Positions 6,596 to 14,428 of a stretch of DNA of 34,438 nucleotides are shown one piece after another. Origin of the DNA: CAYOLL01 sp964404765 [NCBI: uncultured Gemmatimonadota bacterium]. GTDB lineage: Bacteria > 4572-55. The notes below the pieces were generated by a model. It saw nothing but the letters and a program-made list of their open reading frames with translations, had not been told where the DNA came from and searched no databases. The position numbers and the translations under genes were made by a program. Where the stretch lies: positions 1-34,438 of the forward strand of contig CAYOLL010000057.1 in NCBI GenBank assembly GCA_964404765.1, in the 5' to 3' direction. Position 1 is the first letter of the stretch. Every line of letters begins with the position of its first letter.

Positions 6596-6834
6596 GCGGC
6601 TTGCCCCAATCTGGCAAAGGCATCTTTGAAAACAAGGTCGACCGGCCGGGCCTGAATTTTACCTTCGAGATAGGCTTTGAAACGCTTAATCGCTTCATCC
6701 AGCCAGGCGTTTTCGATTTCCGAAAGCTCGTCAACCTTCAAGCTGGCAATCAGCCGATCAATCAGAGTGGTGCGCTCGCCCAGGGGCAATTCGAGCGCCG
6801 CTTGTTCAATTTGCAGCACGGATAATGTTGCCAT
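6592..6834 (-). CDS. addiction module antitoxin (putative addiction module component family)
   Basis: An 80-residue helical protein, IEQAALELPLGERTTLIDRL, then EIENAWLDEAIKRFKAYLEG and a C-terminal VDLVFKDAFARL. This is the well-known small antitoxin family encoded before ParE/RelE toxins, with the LPxxERxxLIDRL and AWxxEAxxR patterns. AAAGGATGGG precedes the ATG at 6834. The tail binds the toxin; autoregulation is expected for the family but no operator is obvious here. Confidence 0.92.
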   Translation of the reverse strand: MATLSVLQIEQAALELPLGERTTLIDRLIASLKVDELSEIENAWLDEAIKRFKAYLEGKIQARPVDLVFKDAFARLGQAA

Positions 6835-6870
6835 GTTCCCATCCTTTTTGAGTTATTGAGCCGGAGTTTG

Positions 6871-6947
6871 CCGAGCACGCCCACGCCGGACTTCAGGCTG
6901 TTGCGCAGGGCGTCGGCCATTTGATGCAACTGCACTTTTTTGGCCAC
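6871..6947 (-). repeat. alaS-fragment repeat, copy G (nearest to alaS)
   Basis: It begins 13 bases after the pentapeptide-repeat gene stop. A complete short frame starts ATG at 6953: FVAKKVQLHQMADALRNSLK, then SGVGVLG. It has no insertion; the DDMDS codons are deleted. The MADALRNSLKSGVGVLG part is the closest in layout to ADSLRNKLKSGVGVLG of the intact alaS. Confidence 0.9.
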
Positions 6948-6960
6948 GAACATGATGGAC

Positions 6961-7623
6961 TCAGCAGGTTTTTGTTCTTAAAAAAGGTATCCAAATATTT
7001 ACGTTAGGCGGGATTGATGAACCGAATTTATTCTTTGGATGATCCTCTCCGATCCAGTAATCTCCATTTTTGTCCAAAAAAATGCGATCAAATCCCGTTT
7101 TTTGACGACCGACCCCCATAAAGTCAAAGACAATCATAGCCAATTGTTCCTTGGTCAGTTTTGTGTCTTCGCTATCAAAAACAGCTCGGTCAAATTTTGC
7201 GTTTTTCAGTGAGGCACCACTGAAATCTACATTCTCAATGCGCATACTAGTAAAGTTGGCCTCTTGCAGATTGGCATCGTGAAAGCTACATCCGTCTATT
7301 GAACCAGAAAAAAGAGCGAATGGCCTAGAAAATTGCATGTTTGCACGATACAAATTTGCTCTATCAAAAATAGTGTAACGAAGAGTAGCTTCACCTAGAT
7401 TGGACTCCGTAAGGTTGGCATTCTCAAAAGTTGCTCGTTCAAGATTTGCATTATAAAAAATTGCTCCAATAACATTTGATCCCCGAAAATTTGCGTGGCT
7501 GCAGTCTGAACGAGAAAAATCAAAATGGGATAAATCTAATCCACTTAAATCCAGGCCCGCTATGCGAGGTCTTTCAGAATTGTTCAAAATAAAAACAACT
7601 TCTTTTCGGGTTAGTTCCGCCAT
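6961..7623 (-). CDS. pentapeptide-repeat protein
   Basis: A 220-residue protein made mostly of A(D/N)LxX-type pentapeptides from about residue 22 to 150 (LDLSGLDLSHFDFS, ANLERATFENANLTESNL, ANLQEANFTSM), which fold into a right-handed quadrilateral beta-helix. The C-terminal 70 residues are not repeats (YWIGEDHPKNKFGSSIPP). The start at 7623 is favoured by GGAGG seven bases upstream over an earlier in-frame ATG at 7635. It is more AT-rich than alaS next to it, suggesting transfer. Some such proteins mimic DNA and protect gyrase, but nothing here proves that. It is the first unit of the cassette array behind alaS. Confidence 0.9.
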   Translation of the reverse strand: MAELTRKEVVFILNNSERPRIAGLDLSGLDLSHFDFSRSDCSHANFRGSNVIGAIFYNANLERATFENANLTESNLGEATLRYTIFDRANLYRANMQFSRPFALFSGSIDGCSFHDANLQEANFTSMRIENVDFSGASLKNAKFDRAVFDSEDTKLTKEQLAMIVFDFMGVGRQKTGFDRIFLDKNGDYWIGEDHPKNKFGSSIPPNVNIWIPFLRTKTC

Positions 7624-7686
7624 CTTTTCCTCCATTGGATTGTTATGCTGACTATATCAATCAAAACTCGTAGTAGATTGAACTTC

Positions 7687-10341
7687 TTATTTCAAAAATT
7701 CTTTCACGATCCCCAACGCCTCCTCCATCTTCCCAATCTCCTTCGCGCTGCCCTGAGCAAAGTGCGGTTTGCCACCGCCGCTGCCGCCGGTGATCTGCGC
7801 CACTTTCTTGACAATGTCGCCCGCCTTCATGCCTTTGGACTTAATCAGATCATCCGTCACGACACAGACGAACGTCCCTTTGCCGTCAATCACCGCGCCG
7901 AGGACGCCCACGCCGGATTTCAGCTTGTTGCGCAGCGAATCGGCCACGCTGTGCAGGGTCTCCATGTCTTTGACTTCGACCCGCGCCGAGACGATCTTGT
8001 AGCCATCCCTTGTCCTGAGCTCGTCGAAGGGTCGCTCGTCGGCTTTGACCAGCAGATTGTCCACCAGCGATTCACCGGCTTGCTGGCGCAGCCGGGCCAG
8101 TTCTTTGTGCAGGTCGTGATGCTCTTCCAGCATTTTGTTCAGCTTGCCGGAAATGTCATTCACGGACGTTTTCAGACGATCGCACAAATCGCCGAGGGTG
8201 GCGCGCTGCTTGCGGAAGAATTCGTAGGCGCCCTCGCCGGTCAGCACTTCGATGCGTCGGGTGCCGGCCGCCACGCCGCTTTCCGAGGTGATGACGAACA
8301 GGCCAATCTCGCCGGTGGCGTCCAAATGCGTGCCGCCGCACAATTCTAAGCTAAAATTTTCGATCTGCACGACGCGCACGGTCTCGCCGTATTTTTCGCC
8401 GAAGAGGGCCATGGCCCCGGCTTTTTTGGCCTCGTCCAGACTCTTGTAGGTCCAATTCACCTTTTGATTGCGCCGCACGTGGTCGTTGACAATGGCCTCG
8501 ATTTCCTGTAATTGCGCCGGTTTGATCGGCTCGTAATGGGTGAAGTCGAAGCGCATGTAGTCGGGGCCGACCAGCGAACCGGCCTGCTGGGCGTGCTTGC
8601 CAATCACCTTGTGCAAGGCGGCGTGCAGCAAATGCGTGGCCGTGTGATTGCGTTGCGTGGCAAACCGCAGCTTCTCGTCCACTTTGGCCGTCACGGTCTG
8701 GCCGACGGCGAGTTGCCCGCGCAGAACGCGCCCGCTGTGCAGATTCTTGCCTTCCCGCTTTTGGGTGTCCACGATGCGCACTTCCAAACCATCGGCGTAT
8801 AAGTCGCCCTGATCGCCCACCTGACCGCCCGATTCGGCATAGAACGGTGTCCGATCCAGCAGGATTTGAACGCGGCCGGCATCACGCGGATTCACGCGCC
8901 AGGCGGCCACTTTGGCCTCGCCGGTCAAATGGGTGTAGCCAATAAATTCGGACGCTGCGGCTTTGGGATCGCCCTGCCACGGCGTTTCGGCCACATCGTC
9001 GGCGGCAAAACCGGCGGTCGCCCGCGAGCGTTCCTGCTGCTCCTTCATGGCGTGATCGAACCCGGCCCGATCCACGCTGAGCTGCTCGCTTTCGGCCAGG
9101 TCAATGGTCAAGTCCAGCGGGAAACCGTAGGTGTCGTGCAGGCGGAAAGCCTGATCGCCGGGCACGATCTTGCCGCCGCGCTGTTTGACTTCGTGCACGA
9201 CGTTGTGGAAGATTTCGATGCCGCGCCCGACGGTGGTCAAAAAGCGCTCTTCTTCGGTTTTGATCAGGTTAGTCACATGCGCCTGCCGCTCGGTAATTTC
9301 CGGGAAGGCGTCGCCCATTTTGTTGATGACGGTGGGCACGAGTTTGTAGAGGAACGGCTCGCGCAGACCGTTGAGCCAGCCCTGGCGCACGGCCCGGCGC
9401 AGGATTTTGCGCAGGACGTAGCCGCGGTCTTCATTGGACGGCGTGGCCCCGTCGGTAAAGGCAAAGGTCAGGCAGCGGATGTGATCGGCCACGGCGCGGT
9501 GGGCAAAGCCGTCGGCCTGCGTGTATTTCTTCTTGAAGATGTCCTCGATGGCGGCGATGATGGGCGTAAACACGTCCGTGTCGTAAACCCAGCGCTTGCC
9601 TTGCAGTACCGTCACCAGCCGCTCGAAGCCCATGCCCGTGTCCACGTGCTTGGCCGGGAGTTCGACCAGTTTGGTGCCTTTGGACGTGTCGGCCGGGTCG
9701 TTCCAGGCGCGGTTGTATTGGATGAAGACGTGATTCCAGATTTCGATGTAATCCGGGTTGCTGGAATTGATGTACTTGGCGTCCTGGTTATTCACATCGT
9801 CGCCGAAGTAGTAGTGGATTTCCGAGCACGGCCCGCACGGCCCGACTTCGGCCATTTCCCAAAAATTGTCCTTATCGCCAAACTTAAGGATGCGCTCGTA
9901 GGGCAGGCCGGTGACCTTGTGCCAGATGTCGCGGGCTTCGTCGTCGGTGTGATGGACGGTGGCCCACAGGCGGCGCTTGTCCAGACCGAGCACGCGGGTG
10001 AGCAAATCCCAGCCCCAGCCGATGGATTCGGCCTTGTAATAATCGCCAAAGGACCAGTTGCCGAGCATCTCGAAAAAGGTCAGGTGGGTGCCGTCGCGGC
10101 CCACATCTTCCAGGTCGTTGTGCTTGCCGCCGGCGCGGATGCACTTTTGTGAATTGGCGGCGCGGGTGTATTCGCGGGTTTCCTTGCCCAGGAAGATTTG
10201 CTTGAACTGGTTCATCCCGGCGTTGGCGAACAACAAAGTCGGGTCGTCGTGCGGCACCAGCGACGAACTGGGCACAAAAGTATGCCCGGCTTCTTTTACG
10301 AAGTAGTCAATGAACGCGGAGCGAATTTCGTTGGAATTCAT
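7687..10341 (-). CDS. alaS: alanyl-tRNA synthetase
   Basis: An 884-residue AlaRS that charges tRNA-Ala and edits mischarged Ser and Gly. The class II catalytic core has DDPTLLFANAGMNQFKQIF, the motif 2 region THLTFFEMLGNWSFGDYY and TGMGFERLVTVLQG; the editing domain has HTATH and CGGTH zinc ligands; the C-terminal DHHA1 domain has LRNKLKSGVGVLGAVIDGKG and GGSGGGKPHFAQG. The length is normal. ATG at 10341 follows AAAGGCAACCCCC. Oddities: PFDELRTRD (8007-8032) is an in-frame insertion of a dispersed repeat, and the DHHA1 segment 7891-7999 is the source of the repeats that delimit the neighbouring TA array. Confidence 0.98.
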   Translation of the reverse strand: MNSNEIRSAFIDYFVKEAGHTFVPSSSLVPHDDPTLLFANAGMNQFKQIFLGKETREYTRAANSQKCIRAGGKHNDLEDVGRDGTHLTFFEMLGNWSFGDYYKAESIGWGWDLLTRVLGLDKRRLWATVHHTDDEARDIWHKVTGLPYERILKFGDKDNFWEMAEVGPCGPCSEIHYYFGDDVNNQDAKYINSSNPDYIEIWNHVFIQYNRAWNDPADTSKGTKLVELPAKHVDTGMGFERLVTVLQGKRWVYDTDVFTPIIAAIEDIFKKKYTQADGFAHRAVADHIRCLTFAFTDGATPSNEDRGYVLRKILRRAVRQGWLNGLREPFLYKLVPTVINKMGDAFPEITERQAHVTNLIKTEEERFLTTVGRGIEIFHNVVHEVKQRGGKIVPGDQAFRLHDTYGFPLDLTIDLAESEQLSVDRAGFDHAMKEQQERSRATAGFAADDVAETPWQGDPKAAASEFIGYTHLTGEAKVAAWRVNPRDAGRVQILLDRTPFYAESGGQVGDQGDLYADGLEVRIVDTQKREGKNLHSGRVLRGQLAVGQTVTAKVDEKLRFATQRNHTATHLLHAALHKVIGKHAQQAGSLVGPDYMRFDFTHYEPIKPAQLQEIEAIVNDHVRRNQKVNWTYKSLDEAKKAGAMALFGEKYGETVRVVQIENFSLELCGGTHLDATGEIGLFVITSESGVAAGTRRIEVLTGEGAYEFFRKQRATLGDLCDRLKTSVNDISGKLNKMLEEHHDLHKELARLRQQAGESLVDNLLVKADERPFDELRTRDGYKIVSARVEVKDMETLHSVADSLRNKLKSGVGVLGAVIDGKGTFVCVVTDDLIKSKGMKAGDIVKKVAQITGGSGGGKPHFAQGSAKEIGKMEEALGIVKEFLK
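7891..7999 (-). repeat. alaS segment homologous to the cassette repeats
   Basis: Inside alaS, this segment encodes YKIVSARVEVKDMETLHSVA and DSLRNKLKSGVGVLGAVI. The seven repeats at 2642-6947 encode the same string with substitutions (YKIVAKKAQADDMDSLHQMA). Because the string also aligns with AlaRS DHHA1 domains of other bacteria, alaS is the ancestor and the repeats are derivatives. Confidence 0.88.
8007..8032 (-). repeat. dispersed PFDKLR repeat inserted in frame in alaS
   Basis: The minus strand reads CCCTTCGACGAGCTCAGGAC and onward, giving PFDELRTRD between KADER and GYKIV. The same repeat is in copy B (3268-3294), with diverged relatives in copies D-F. It is a short repeat seen in many environmental bacterial genomes. 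Here it lengthens the linker before the DHHA1 segment without breaking the frame. Confidence 0.8.
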
Positions 10342-10801
10342 GGGGGTTGCCTTTCTTTGTGGAGCAGCAAATTTTAATTTGCCTGATGACTTGCAAACTG
10401 AAGTTTGCGACTCCGGTTTTGAATTATTTTAGCGATAATTATGGACAGTAATTCAAGATACGATATAAGGAATCAAGCGGCAAGTGATTTTTGGAGCGGG
10501 AAGGAGGGGCGATAAAACGCGGTTTTGTCGAAGCAATCAGGCGGTTGGCGGCAAGCTTTTGAAGTAGGGGATGACGTCAGCGGCTTTCCTGATTTCGATG
10601 TTTTGATATTTTTTCAACTTGACCAAATGATGTCGTCCACAAAGTTTTCGCGGTCGTTGTCGGTCATCAGTTCCCAATCCAGGCCGCGTTCCGTCGCCAT
10701 CCGTTTCGCAGAGTTTCGCAAAGTGTGGCGAGAAGTTTCGCAGAGAAAAACTTGGCGGAACTCTGCGGTTTGATTTTTTGCTCCAACACACAGGAGCTTC
10801 A
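10342..10801. other. intergenic region with palindromes and a possible gene remnant
   Basis: Between alaS and lnt. It holds two 7-2-7 palindromes (GCAAATT..AATTTGC at 10367-10382 and GCAAACT..AGTTTGC at 10393-10408) and an inverted repeat CGCAGAGTT/AACTCTGCG (10708-10716, 10759-10767). On the minus strand, MATERGLDWELMTDNDRENF at about 10698-10616 runs into a stop, while another frame continues KLKKYQNIEIRKAADVIPYF to 10537. This looks like a frameshifted remnant of a small gene. No intact gene is seen. Confidence 0.5.
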
Positions 10802-12499
10802 TCATTCCTGGATTGGTTCTTCGACGCGGCGTCTCGAAAAAAGCATTGCCAGCAGCCACAACCCGGCAAAAGCCGCTATCACGCGATCAAACACATCGCC
10901 GTGACGAGTGAAAAAGGTCTTTTCCAGGTTGGGATAGAGTTGGCCGCTAATGGCGGTTTCGTGGAAAATGTCGGTTGTGGCGGTCAATTCGCCCAGCGGG
11001 TTGTAAATCAGCGAGATGCCGGTGTTGGCGGCACGGGCAATGCCGCTGCGTGTTTCAACAGCGCGGAAGGCGATCATATTGGCGTGTTGATAAGGCGCGG
11101 AGGTCCGGCCAAACCAGGCGTCGTTGGTTACATTAATCAAAAAACACGGGCGTTGTTGCGTGCTGTTTAGGTCAATCGCCGCGTTGACCAGATCGCGCAC
11201 ATACCTTGGAAACACGGCTTCGAAGCAGATAAAACCGCTCAACCGGCCCTTGGGATGGGTGAACAAGTCCATGGATTGCGCGGGTGTAAAATCACCCTGA
11301 CCGAACTGTAGTTTTTTCATGATCGGCAAATAATCTGACATGGGAATCCATTCGGCAAACGGAACCAGGCGGTTTTTGTGATAGCGCACCAGATTTTCGG
11401 CTTCCTTCAAATTATCTAAATAAAAAATGGCGTTATACGTTTGATAATTACGGGTGCTTTCGTCGCCTTTGGTTGTTGGCAATATTTCGTAATCCAATGC
11501 ACCAAACAAAATCGGCGTTTTTACTTCGGCATAGATTTCGTACATGCGGAAAAGATACTCGCGACGGGTGGGCGCGGTAATGTAGCAAGTAGCGGCAGTT
11601 TCCGGCCAGACAATTAACTCCGGCTTACCCTTGAGCGACGCCAGGCTAAGCCGCTCGTAAATATCAAAATTATTGTCCAAATCTTCCCATTTGACTTCCT
11701 GATCAATGTTGCCTTGCAGCAGGGCAACCCGTAGCGTAGCTTCTGCCGGTACATTGTCCAGCATTACCCGGATACGCCTTTGTTCCGCCTGCCCATGTAG
11801 CAAAAATCCCGCAAAAGTGAGAAGCACAAATCCTAGCCAAAATCCATAAAGTACGCTTTTCTTCATCCCTGAATTCAGGTCTTTAAAAAACCTTTGCGTT
11901 CTCTGCGCTTCTGCGTTGAAGTCCTTTGTTAGTGATTGTGAAATTGCCAGAAAGCCCAGCGTATTGGCCAGCAATATCCAAAAGGACAGCCCGCCGACGC
12001 CTGTTATTGCCGCGATCTGAATCAGCGTCTTATACTCGCCCAGGGCATAGCCAAGATTGCCCCAAGGGAAGCCCATAATGCCTAATGAGCGCAACCATTC
12101 CATCGCCCCGTAAAGGAACGGAAAAGCCAGCCAACCAACCCATCCCAGCCGCTGCCGGCAAAAAGCGGTTAGCAGGGCCGCCGTGCCAATGTACACGCCC
12201 ATAACCAGTAATACGCCCAGGAAGCCGGCGAGCGTGATCGGGATAATCCAATAGATCAACCCGGAAAAGAAAACGGTTGAGAGCATAAAACCTTTACGAA
12301 AGGTTTCCGACCACGATAAATTCCGGATCGCCAGCAAGAACGGAATCAGGGCGATAAAAATCAGGCAGCCTAAATGGAACGGAGGGAAAGCCAGAGCCAT
12401 TAAAACGCCGGAGAAAAAAACCAGTTTATTTTCGAGGGAAAAGAACAGCTTCCATTTTTGCCTGAGCGGGTGTCTATGACCGGTGACAAGGCTATCCAT
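10802..12499 (-). CDS. lnt: apolipoprotein N-acyltransferase
   Basis: A 565-residue inner-membrane enzyme that adds the third acyl chain to outer-membrane lipoproteins. The N-terminal half has about six to eight membrane segments, then a nitrilase-type periplasmic domain with the Glu-Lys-Cys triad visible in context: VWPETA, KNRLVPFAEWIP and GFICFEAVFP. The start at 12499 overlaps the stop of the sugar transferase by one base (TGATG); a 60-codon N-terminal extension would run through that gene and is rejected. Odd: FNAEAQRTQRF (about 11888-11922) is encoded by an intergenic-type repeat inserted in frame in a loop. It shows that the organism makes triacylated lipoproteins. Confidence 0.95.
   Translation of the reverse strand: MDSLVTGHRHPLRQKWKLFFSLENKLVFFSGVLMALAFPPFHLGCLIFIALIPFLLAIRNLSWSETFRKGFMLSTVFFSGLIYWIIPITLAGFLGVLLVMGVYIGTAALLTAFCRQRLGWVGWLAFPFLYGAMEWLRSLGIMGFPWGNLGYALGEYKTLIQIAAITGVGGLSFWILLANTLGFLAISQSLTKDFNAEAQRTQRFFKDLNSGMKKSVLYGFWLGFVLLTFAGFLLHGQAEQRRIRVMLDNVPAEATLRVALLQGNIDQEVKWEDLDNNFDIYERLSLASLKGKPELIVWPETAATCYITAPTRREYLFRMYEIYAEVKTPILFGALDYEILPTTKGDESTRNYQTYNAIFYLDNLKEAENLVRYHKNRLVPFAEWIPMSDYLPIMKKLQFGQGDFTPAQSMDLFTHPKGRLSGFICFEAVFPRYVRDLVNAAIDLNSTQQRPCFLINVTNDAWFGRTSAPYQHANMIAFRAVETRSGIARAANTGISLIYNPLGELTATTDIFHETAISGQLYPNLEKTFFTRHGDVFDRVIAAFAGLWLLAMLFSRRRVEEPIQE
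11888..11922 (-). repeat. intergenic-type repeat inserted in frame in lnt
   Basis: The minus strand reads AACGCAGAAGCGCAGAGAAC and then GCAAAGG, encoding NAEAQRTQR. The same kind of sequence (acgcaaaggcgc, gcgcctttgcgt) fills the MITE-like elements at 17492-17663 and 23261-23445. It lies at about residues 193-204, between membrane segments, where extra residues are probably tolerated. Confidence 0.65.
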
Positions 12500-13896
12500 C
12501 AGTGCGCCCCTTGTTGGGTTAGGGTGATCCAAATAGTTTTCAGCAGGATGTCCAGGTCCAGCAAAAATGACTGATGGCGAACATAGTATAAATCGTAGCG
12601 GATTTTTTCTTCCAGGGTCAGATTGTAGCGGCCGTTGACCTGGGCCAGACCGGTCAGGCCGGGCTTTACCGATAGGCATTGATATTGCAATTCCTTGTAT
12701 TTTTCGACAAAAAAGGGTCGCTCCGGACGCGGACCGACCAGACTCATCTCACCCCGTAGGATATTCCAAAATTGGGGCAGTTCATCTAAGCTGGCGCGGC
12801 GCAGAAATTTGCCGATGGGCGTATAGCGATCTTGCGGCCCGGCCGTAGCCCAGACCGGCCCGGTGTCTTTTTCGGCATTGTCAATCATGGAGCGAAATTT
12901 ATAGATTATAAAGGTTTTGCCGCCCAGGCCGACCCGTTCTTGCAGATAAAAAATCGGCCCGGATGAGGTTAATTTGACAGCCATGGCCGTCAACAAAAAA
13001 ATGGGCAGCGTCAGGATAAGCGCCATAAAAGAGATGGTAATATCCATAAAGCGTTTCACCGGCTGCTCCCAGCCCGGCGCGCCGTCAAGCATCAGGTCAA
13101 TCATCGGAATATCGTCAATTTCGCTGATGCGCAGGTCGCTGCTCAGGGCTTGAAATTCCGTAGGCACGCTCTTAAAGTTGATGGCCCGGTCACGGCAGCA
13201 GGATTGCAGCTGCAGCACAAAGCTGAACGGCGCGGCATTGGGCGTAAATATAACATCTTCAATCTGCGAATGCTGCGCCAGATAAGCCGGCAACTCCGAA
13301 AATGTGCCGAGATTGGCCACATTGGCCGGCAGAGGCCCCCCTCCCGATTGATGTGAAAAGAACCCTACGATATCGTAGCGCGCATCGGTAAAACGGGCCA
13401 GATCGCGATAAAACTTTTCCGCGTCATGGGGATCACCGGCCAAAATGGTCGGTCGGCGCTTTAAACGTCGGCCAATGGGCGTCTTGAGATATAAGCCGAA
13501 TAGCGCCCGCCAACTGACGACAAAAATCGTGGTCAACAAGCAACTTAACAAACCGGTCGAACGTGAAAATGCATATTGATAGGAAAAATAAGCCAGCGAA
13601 ATCAACAACCAAAAACCAAAAAAAGAGCCGATTAGCGCCCGTGAAGCCGAAAACCGCTTGCGATCATACAATTCAAAGAAATAAAAAGTCAACGCCCACA
13701 CGATGGTGCCAAAGGTGTGAATCACCCCATAATGCTCCAGCCCGATTCCGGCCGGCAGCGGCTTAAAGTCAAAGTAATCCGGCAGCCATTGAAAGCGCAA
13801 ATGAAAAGCCAGAATGATGGCCAGATTGATACAGATTATATCCATCATAAAAGCAAAGGAAGATTGATTACGCCGCCAGGAATCCGTTAGTGTCAT
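12499..13896 (-). CDS. polyprenyl glycosylphosphotransferase (undecaprenyl-phosphate sugar transferase)
   Basis: A 465-residue membrane enzyme of the WcaJ/WbaP type that starts exopolysaccharide or O-antigen units by moving a sugar-1-phosphate to undecaprenyl phosphate. It has four N-terminal membrane helices, a Rossmann-like middle domain (RRPTILAGDPHDAEKFYRDL) and a C-terminal bacterial sugar transferase domain with KRFMDITISF, FYLQERVGLGGKTFIIYKFR, LRRASLDELPQFWNILRGEM and SLVGPRPERP. AAGGAGA lies 4 bases before the ATG at 13896. It overlaps lnt by one base, so the two are one operon. Confidence 0.95.
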   Translation of the reverse strand: MTLTDSWRRNQSSFAFMMDIICINLAIILAFHLRFQWLPDYFDFKPLPAGIGLEHYGVIHTFGTIVWALTFYFFELYDRKRFSASRALIGSFFGFWLLISLAYFSYQYAFSRSTGLLSCLLTTIFVVSWRALFGLYLKTPIGRRLKRRPTILAGDPHDAEKFYRDLARFTDARYDIVGFFSHQSGGGPLPANVANLGTFSELPAYLAQHSQIEDVIFTPNAAPFSFVLQLQSCCRDRAINFKSVPTEFQALSSDLRISEIDDIPMIDLMLDGAPGWEQPVKRFMDITISFMALILTLPIFLLTAMAVKLTSSGPIFYLQERVGLGGKTFIIYKFRSMIDNAEKDTGPVWATAGPQDRYTPIGKFLRRASLDELPQFWNILRGEMSLVGPRPERPFFVEKYKELQYQCLSVKPGLTGLAQVNGRYNLTLEEKIRYDLYYVRHQSFLLDLDILLKTIWITLTQQGAH

Positions 13897-14428
13897 CGGA
13901 TCTCCTTAGCCCAAACCGGCAGGGACCTAAAGCACATTAGTTGTAAAAATTTGGGGTTTTTAAGACTTGTCAATTTCCTATTTATGTATATATGAGTCCA
14001 CGCTAATAACCACGAAATACACGAAAATGAAATTTGTAACTCTTTTGTTTTCAACGCATTAACATTTCGTGTCATTCGAGTATTTCGTGGTTATATAAGC
14101 AGGGAACCGCTACGCGGTTTTAAAAACGCCTATCAAGTATGAATTGGATCGCGGGCAAATTTTTTTTACATATCACTTAGTATTTTGTAATTCAAGTTCT
14201 TTTATTGCGCCTCCGCGTGAAATATAAAAACTTATCTTCCAATGTACTTGGACATCTACCAAAATTTTTGCGTTGGGGGTTATCACCGGGTTATCACCCC
14301 CCAAACCCCCCGCGCTCGTCATCACTGCTTCACTTTGCTTCGCGCTTCGTCCCTTCGCTGCTTCGCTTCGTTACGTTGTGATGACTCGCTTTTGCTCACA
14401 GGTAAGGCCGGGATGGGCAACCAACTGA
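13897..14428. other. intergenic region with inverted-repeat element
   Basis: No gene is seen. It holds an inverted repeat with arms TAACCACGAAATACACGAAA (14007-14026) and TATTTCGTGGTTA (14081-14093), the palindrome ACCGCTACGCGGT at 14107-14119 that recurs at 33183-33290, and a G-rich stretch on the minus strand near 14270-14320 downstream of the gene remnant at 14429. Confidence 0.6.

Noticed and set aside
2642-6947. Integron attC sites between the cassettes
   Set aside because: The layout fits, but I found no paired RYYYAAC/GTTRRRY core sites or strong dyad symmetry in the repeats, and no tyrosine integrase gene is present. The repeats are alaS-derived instead.
2642-6947. CRISPR-like array
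   Set aside because: The repeats are too long and the spacing holds complete genes; no short regular spacers.
8866-10152. A 428-codon open frame on the plus strand
   Set aside because: It is antisense to alaS, which has all expected motifs. It is a shadow frame caused by GC-rich codon use.
10342-10536. T-box or other alaS leader regulation
   Set aside because: The leader has only two short palindromes and no T-box sequence or antiterminator pattern that I can recognise.
12500-12679. A 60-residue N-terminal extension of Lnt
   Set aside because: It lies entirely within the sugar transferase gene in another frame, and the ATG at 12499 makes a standard one-base stop-start overlap.
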